From Diphasiastrum complanatum (lineage: Eukaryota; Streptophyta; Lycopodiopsida; Lycopodiales; Lycopodiaceae), in NCBI GenBank assembly GCA_029204225.1, contig CM055101.1, forward strand, positions 61,339,340-61,403,339: a stretch of 64,000 nt of DNA, written 5' to 3'. A model generated the notes under the pieces. It was not told the DNA's origin. It ran no database searches and was given only the letters and a program-made list of their open reading frames with translations. Both the position numbers and the translations under genes were made by a program. Positions within the stretch are counted from its first letter, which is position 1. The number at the start of each line of letters is the position of its first letter. Below are positions 57,661 to 64,000 of the stretch, piece by piece.

Positions 57661-59640
57661 TAATTTATTTTTTATAAAGTTAGATTGATTTTAAATGGAT
57701 CTACACAAGTGTGAAATTGATCTTTGAGTAGAATCTAGAAAAAAGTCATTCTGGTCAAAACTTTTGTAAATAGATTGCACTTCCATGTGAATGAGTAAAT
57801 GCTCCCACATGTCAAGATACTATTCACACATGTGGATAATATTGTAGATGATAAGATAGAGAGATTCCATTAGATACTATTTTATAGGAAATATCCCTAT
57901 TTTTGTAGAGACTAGTTTTTGGCTCCTAACTAGTGTGATAATCTCGACCGGAGACTTCCTATCACTTCTATTAAATGGACAGGCCTGCGTTACATTCTAC
58001 TCCAGTCCTTATTCTCAAGGCACACTCAATGAGGATACTCGATGGCCTTAAAATCGATGACCTATTACTCTCTCTCTCTCTTTGAAGGTAGATCTGCCTG
58101 GTCTCTCTTCTCGAAGGCATCAAACGCTCTTCTACGATTTCGAGCTATCTAACTCGCTATTCCAGAAATCAGAATACTGTGCTATTTGATGCTCCCTAGT
58201 GGCAGTTTCACCTTATGCATTCACTAAGACGTGCAATCATCTCCTTTCAGACTATCGAATATAGAGAAACATCAGGCAGACTTCAAGCAGCCATCAACGC
58301 ATTTCCAGCGACAGATCTGCGCTTATCTTGCCTCGACTATATTTCATTCGAACCAGAGTTCGTGTCTGCCTAGATTCGAACGAATTACAAAGTAGTGGAG
58401 CATGTGAATGCAGAGCTGTTCACCCTCACGTGGGGGGGAAGGCCCTGCACGAGGGCCTTGCCCGAGGGCGGGAGCCCAAGGGCAGGCCCTGACCAGCCCT
58501 GCGTAATGCTGGGCTGCGAGGGTGCTAATGCTGGGCTGCGAGGGTGCTGATTCTGGCAGAATCAGGTACTAATGCAGTTGTCATGGTGGATTCCACCAGA
58601 ATGTCTTAGTGATACAACTTTATTTTGCAAATACAAATTTTGATCAAAATTATGCTAGTGGAGATGCCTCCATAACACAAGGAAAACCAGAGCACACAGC
58701 ATCACGTATGGTGCCATTGTGTGGTAGCTACTAATCAATTTTGAAGAAATTGAGGAAGTTAACAGTCACGAATATCTTCTAGCGACCGTTTTGAGGCAGA
58801 TTCAGATTTTGCACCCTGCCTTCAACTGTTCTGAGCCAGGATCCAACGATCTTCTGCTGACATTTAAACTCAAGATGCAATGAATTAGGAATGTGGAAAA
58901 ATATCGAGCAAGTCTCAGATAGCCATCAGCGCACCTCCACGTATTCAGAGTGCAGCGAAGATTTGAAGGCCAGAAATTATCAGAAGTGCCATCTCTTTGA
59001 AGATCCCAAGCCACGAACAATTCTAAGGCTGGTGGTCACGGTCTGTTCTGAAAATGAGAGTTGGCGCAAACCCATAGATCTTCTCAATAAGTTCCAAGTT
59101 CTTATTAAACCATCCTCATGATCTATCAAACTTATACCTTGTTGTTGTTCGGAAGATCATCGGAATATTGGATGTTATTCCAAATTTTGAATGGCTGTCT
59201 GTATCTGGGATTTCTTTCTTATCCATTTGAAGGTGTCATCTCCATTTTTCTTCCTTCATGAAGAGCGCAACTGCAGATCCAAAGAATTGGTTAATGCATA
59301 ACCTTGCTATTCTCGTTGTTGAATGGAATTACTTTATTCATCGAAGGCCACGATTGTGTTTATAAAGGATGCTATTTTGAAGGCTATTATTGCAACCTAT
59401 TCATATATCTTTCTAAAGACATATGTGTGCAGGTACGTAGCAGAGCCCATGCTCATTTTTAATTAATTCATTCCTTGTTTTGCATGGTAGAAAGCAGGAG
59501 TAGAGCGCTTGTTGTTTTCTCTTCTATCTGAGCTATTATGGTAGAATAAAATATTGTCTACTGTCTTTGTATGCTTGAATCAATGCAGTGATACACCAAC
59601 CATGTATATGTAGTCTGTATTTTCATAAGAATGAAGATCA
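57661..59640. other. Unassigned DNA inside the G region
   Basis: About 2 kb with no recognised coding domain. It includes CACATGTG motifs near 57690-57840 and a GC-rich block at 58425-58550 described separately. The origin is unknown: further LTR material or captured DNA. Confidence 0.4.
58425..58550 (+). repeat. GC-rich block with hairpin and 22-bp tandem pair
   Basis: AAGGCCCT at 58439-58446 and AGGGCCTT at 58452-58459 form a perfect hairpin with a 5-base loop. Bases 58504-58525 and 58526-58547 are two exact copies of a 22-base unit containing GCTGGGCTGCGAGGGTGC. The block is far more GC-rich than its surroundings. Confidence 0.8.
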
Positions 59641-59646
59641 AGCTGA

Positions 59647-61269
59647 GTGCACACACAGCCCACAAGGTATACTCCTGAGTCTGTCTGTCTTTTGATACAA
59701 GAACTGACGACAGTCGAAGAGGCACTTAGCCAACCAGACTCTAATCTCTGGAGAGAAGCCATGGACAAAGAGTATTCCTCTTTTATCAAGAACCAGACAT
59801 GGTCATTAGTCGAAGCTCCTACTAGCTACAATTTTATCGATTGCGAGGATCTTTAAGATCAAGTACAATGCCAATGGAGCGATTGATCGAAGTAAGGCAA
59901 GAATGGTAGCACAAGGATTACTTAGATCCCCAACGTTGACTATAGTGAGACTTTCAGTCTAGTATTCAAGCATTCATCGATCCTAGCCCTCCTATCGTAG
60001 GCTGTAGCAGCCGATCTTGAATTGCATCAACTTGATGTGCAGACAATTTATCTGAATGGAGTTATAGAAGAATACATCTACATGATTCAACCCAAAGGAT
60101 ACGTTTTGGAAGGTATAAAGAATCATGTCTGTAAACTCCATAAGGCACTTTACGGCTTGAAACAGTTTGTCATAGCTTGGTTTTAGAGGATCAATACATT
60201 CCTCATCCAACAAGGTTCTTAGCCAAGCACTGCTGATTGCAATGTCTATTTCAAGTCAGTGCAACAATCCTTCATTATTACCACCTTATACATGGATGAT
60301 ACGTTGTTTTTCAGCAACAATACCAATTTGGTTAAGGATGCTAAATAGATGTTGTTTTTTGAGTTCGACATGACTGATCTTGGTGAAGCTCACTTCTGTC
60401 TGGACATTCAAATCCACCCAGACATAGTGAGACGACTGATTTATATTACTCAACAAAGGTATCTTCACAATGTCCTTGACAGTTATAATCTGATGAATTT
60501 AGCTCACTCACCGATGGATCCAGGCCTGCGTTTGTCAAGGGACCAATGTCCTCAAACCAAGCAAGAAGAGGAGTAGATGAGAGAGTATCCTTATCGATCG
60601 ATACTTGGATCTCTCATGTACGCAATGGTCTGTACAAAACCTGACATCTCTTTTGTAGTAAGCTCACTCAGCCAATTTATGCTAATCCTAGTACTACCCA
60701 TTAGAATGCTCTCATAAGAGTCATGAGGTATATTCGAGCTACCATGGACCAATGCATCTGCTATGGAGAAGTCAAGAATGACAATCTTCATCAGCTCAAT
60801 GATATTCTGATGCAAGTTGGGGAGGAGATGTCGACAATTGTAAGTCCACATTTGGATTTACATTCTTCTTCAATGGCGGTCTTATCTCATGGAATAGTCG
60901 TAAGCAAACCTCTATCGCTCTTTCATCTACAGAAGCAGAATCTCTCAATCTATTAAAGAAGCATTTTGGTTGAGAAATTTACTATCAGAGATTAGTTTGA
61001 ATCAGTACAACCCTACTATCATATTCTGTGATAATCAGAGTGCTATTGCCTTATCGGCCAACCCTAGATTTCACTCTAGGAGTAAGTACATTGAGATCCG
61101 ATATCACTATATTAGAGGCAAGGTTCTCAACATAGAGATAAGCTTAACGTACTATAGAACGCAAGACATGGTTGCAAATATATCTACAAAAGCATTAAGT
61201 GTTAATGCACACAACAGATTTTGTGCATTGCTTGGTCTGAAAATCAAGGCATTCACGGCTCCAGATTAA
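59647..61269 (+). pseudogene. Copia G reverse transcriptase and RNase H remnant
   Basis: The linker to RT reads EALSQPDSNLWREAMDKEY and NQTWSLVEAP. RT follows in shifted frames (FKIKYNANGAID, KARMVAQG) with several stops near 59850-60190. TLYMDDTLFFSNN keeps a YMDD form of the catalytic motif. FDMTDLGEAHFCLDIQIH, YPYRSILGSLMYAM and RNase H pieces follow: CDNQSAIALSANPRFHSRSK and MVANISTKALSV. A stop at 61267 precedes a seven-G polypurine tract and the LTR at 61277. It is related to element F but shares little LTR sequence with it. Confidence 0.87.
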
Positions 61270-61276
61270 GGGGGGG

Positions 61277-62007
61277 TGTTGGATCTATCTCTTGTACTCT
61301 CCAAAATCCTATGTTAATTTGTCTCCATTCATGTTGTTGCATTTTTACTTGTGTTGTCCCACAGTCTGCATATTTGAACTGTTTGTCGCCACAGTCTGCA
61401 TTTTTACTTAGGACTTTTCACAGGCAAAAAACTCGACACTGTTGAGAAAAAAAAAAACTGACGCTGTCGCCTTTTCACCTTCCGGCCATCCTGAGCAACT
61501 AAGTGTTTTGCGACACTTTCAGAAAAGTGATAGTTGCACAGTCTGCATAAATACAAGCAAATTTAAACAGGCAAAAAATGCGACACTGCATTTTTACACA
61601 CAATTTATGATAGGCAAAAAAGTCGACAATGCGACAGTGTCTGCATTTTTCACATTTTCACCAGCGTCAATTTTAGTGAAGCCCAACGTCGCGGCCTCCT
61701 CATGCTCGTTCTATGCACTGTGCAATCAGATTTGATAACGACAACAACCACCCACGTTCTCCTATAGACGACACAACCACTTTTGTACCTTCTTCATCTA
61801 CACACCTGTAAGAATTTGTGTATATAGTATTCATACATAGAAAATGAAAATGATTTTGTAACAAGTGAGATAGACATTGTAGATGCTTTCACGCATCGAT
61901 TCTTTCTTTCAGACAGATTGTCAGTAATAGGTTCAGAACCTTCACAGATTGTGATTAGCTTTGTGAACCACGCAGTTACGTCCGCTATTGTTTTGTGCTC
62001 ACCTGCA
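61277..62007 (+). repeat. 3' LTR of copia G, truncated at its end
   Basis: Starts TGTTGGATCTATC after GGGGGG. It matches the 5' LTR up to CTCACCTGCATT and then passes into gypsy L sequence, about 510 bases short of the end seen in the 5' LTR. It has no A2 insertion and so shows the empty site at about 61424-61440. Confidence 0.88.
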
Positions 62008-62772
62008 TTATTGACTTCTCGTTTGGAAATCTTGTGTCCCAAGTAGGACAATTCCTGAGCAAAAAAGTCACACTTAGACCCTTTGGAAAAGAGTTTTTCC
62101 CTTCTTAGGATGTCCAGGACAATCCTAAGATGCTCTTTATATTCAACCAGAATCTTATTGAACACTAGGATATCATATAAAAATACCACTACAAATCTTC
62201 CCAAATATGGCCTGAACAAATCGTTCATCGTCTGTTGGAAAGTTGCCGGTGCATTTGAGGCAACACCAAAATTTTGTAGTGTCCAAAGCGAGTTTGAAAA
62301 CCCGTTTTTGGTATATCTTCTGTCCTGATACATAATGATATCTCGATCTTAGATCTATCTTGGTAAAGTACTTAGCACCACTAAGACAATCTATTAGGTC
62401 ATCCATCCGCGGTAATGGATATCTATTCTTAATGGTTACCATGTTCAATCTCTTATAATCGACGCAAAACCTTATAGTCCCATCCTTCTTGGCAACCGGA
62501 CCCACTAGTGATGCCCAAGGAGACTTACTAGGTTGTACCCACCCATTCTTCAAGTAATCATGTAAATAACTACTTACCTCAGTCTCTTCCGATGCACTCA
62601 TCCGATAAGGACGCTGTACGATCATAATTGAACCAGGTATAAGGTCGATTTTATGATCAATTGTCCTTTCGGGTGGTAAACGTACAGGAAGGTCTAAAAA
62701 AACATCATTGAATTCTTGCCTAAGTTCATTATAGGCTTCAAACTTTTCAATGTCCTCACTGGATATATTCAT
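62008..62772 (-). pseudogene. Gypsy L reverse transcriptase, inactive
   Basis: Leftward, RT reads [52 protein letters not shown] and [10 protein letters not shown] in one frame (to about 62330). The next frame continues with [18 protein letters not shown] and [11 protein letters not shown]. The last motif is the catalytic site, where family members have two Asp; here the first is Tyr. LSYLGHKISKREV follows, after which the sequence ends at the G LTR. The RNase H domain and the front of integrase, expected between here and 48827, are missing. One frameshift and the lost catalytic Asp make it inactive. Confidence 0.9.
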
Positions 62773-62779
62773 GGCATTT

Positions 62780-63400
62780 AACTAACTTAAAATCAGAATT
62801 CTTCATTATTGAATTAAGTTCCCATTTAGAATAAGGATTAACTTTTTTTAGTGTTAACACTTAAACTAGCCTCTATCTTAATCAAAGAATTCTCATGCAT
62901 AAAAGATAAAGATTTTTCAACAAAATCAATTCTCAATGACTTATTCTTATCAAAATGTCATTGTTGCCCAAGAACAATATCTACATTAGCTAATGCAACA
63001 ACACATGGAATTCTAGTTTTTCAGAGTAATGCTGTATGTGTAACTCTACATCAGGAACAACATAATCCATAAACTCGGAATTGCTTCTCGATGCCATTGT
63101 CACACAATATCTTTTCTTACTTTTTCGGGTAGGAAGGTTTAGCATCTGTACCAAATTTACATTAATAAAGTTATGAGTGGATCATGTGTCCAAAAGGACA
63201 TTAACAACTTGATCTTTAACTTTGCCTTTAATGCAAATAAGGTCATTAGGTCCAAAAACTAAAGAACTAAGGAAACATACATCCATCTCATTACTTCGAG
63301 ATAGATTACCTGAGGTAGAAGCTGGCTTTTTGGCACAATCTCGTAAAAGGTGACCCTCGCCATTGCACATGAAGCACAAGTTCTTCTTATGAGCTTTAGC
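62780..63400 (-). pseudogene. Gypsy L zinc knuckle and aspartic protease, inactive
   Basis: Leftward from about 63400: a CCHC knuckle CFMCNGEGHLLRDC, a linker, then KGKVKDQVVNVLLDT. The catalytic Asp-Thr is followed by TGA (63184-63186 region) where a Gly codon (GGA) is expected, then STHN continues in frame. A single-base change has thus turned the DTG active site into DT-stop. The following protease sequence (NLVQMLNLP) is still readable. Frame breaks follow before RT. Confidence 0.85.
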
Positions 63401-63469
63401 TATATCTTTGCCACCCTGATGATTTTTAAAGTTTTTCTTAGGATTGTTGGAATTGGGATGTGTTTCATT

Positions 63470-64000
63470 AACAACTTCCCTATCCTTCCTCTTGAATTAA
63501 AAACCTTCTTTGGCTCATTAGGCTGGTGACCCCTACTTAGGTGCGTCATCAAAGTACTTTGCAACCCTAATAGCATCTTCTAGGGTTTTTGGATGGTTCC
63601 TACGAACATCCACTTGGTAATCTTTTGGTAATCCATCAATAAATATTAGCATTTGTACCTTTGGTGGAATGTCACTATAAAGTGGATTCAGATACTCATG
63701 AAAATCTTGAATAAATTGTTCCAAACCTTTATTCATTGTTAAATGACTCAGCTTTTGAAAATGTTCATAGTCATCTAATAGTGGTAGAAAGTATTCCCTA
63801 AAAACTATGCAAAATCATCCCATGTACAAGGGTGATTGCCTTTTGCAACTTGGTCATTCCACCATACTAAGGCTCTTCCTTCAAGAAACATAGTTATAGT
63901 GGACAACTTTTCACATTTAGGGAATTGGTTCATGCCAAAGTATTTGTTTCATACATTAAGCCATGAACTTACCACTTGCAAGTTCCTATCTTTCTTCTCC
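63470..64000 (-). pseudogene. Gypsy L gag, partial
   Basis: On the - strand from about 63905, TITMFLEGRALVWWNDQVAK is the typical Ty3/gypsy gag capsid motif (A...WW), followed by WDDF and a stop. The next frame (63533-63736) has GLEQFIQDFHEYLNPL and FIDGLPKDYQVDVRRNHP, with the IDGL-P motif of capsid. The N-terminus and 5' LTR lie beyond the window edge. Stops between the two frames show it is dead. Confidence 0.82.

Larger units (their letters stand above)
48828..62007 (+). mobile_element. Copia element G inserted in gypsy L, itself split twice
   Basis: G has a 5' LTR (48828-48980 and 53209-54305, split by A2), a primer binding site, a gag start, an RT-RNase H remnant, a polypurine tract and a 3' LTR (61277-62007). 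Element H and unassigned DNA lie inside. Gypsy L sequence stands on both sides on the opposite strand. The 3' LTR lacks about 510 bases at its end. Confidence 0.85.

Overview
The window is nuclear DNA of a land plant. The evidence is two intron-containing plant genes, an AUX1/LAX-type auxin influx carrier and a group IId WRKY transcription factor, set in dense nested LTR retrotransposons with plant-type primer binding sites complementary to the initiator methionine tRNA. The species cannot be named. The AUX1/LAX protein is clearly diverged from the angiosperm type, which would suit a non-angiosperm, but that is weak evidence. Element letters below (A to L) are local labels.

Block 1 (1-21.4 kb) is a Russian doll of retroelements. 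A Ty3/gypsy-like element E (LTR end, leader, gag start; tail and LTR again at 17.1-17.8 kb) is interrupted in gag by copia element A1 (+). A1 is interrupted by copia element B (-), and the leader of B is interrupted by copia element C (-). C keeps a single uninterrupted 1322-codon gag-pol frame and LTRs that look identical wherever they align, but its 5' LTR has lost the middle part that carries the TATA box. Fragments D and F (+) and I (-) follow.

The first genic island (about 23.4-28.9 kb) holds a GA microsatellite, a foldback MITE-like element, a leader built of short duplications, and an eight-exon AUX1/LAX gene on the + strand. The model gives 469 codons and every junction keeps the frame. 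From 28.9 to 35.8 kb lie AT-rich spacer, a gag fragment, and copia element J (-) with its 5' LTR.

The second genic island (40.0-44.7 kb) holds a three-exon WRKY group IId gene on the - strand. It has the calmodulin-binding C-motif/HARF region, the plant zinc cluster and one WRKYGQK domain split by the usual intron. Its promoter side is near 44.6 kb.

Block 2 (about 46.8-64 kb) is a second doll. A chromodomain Ty3/gypsy element L (-) is split by copia element G (+). The 5' LTR of G is split by copia element A2 (-), with a visible 5-bp target duplication, and the interior of G is split by copia fragment H (-). All elements except C carry disabling lesions. Several copia copies have lost part of the reverse transcriptase to RNase H region. 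No RNA gene, CRISPR array or prokaryotic feature was seen.
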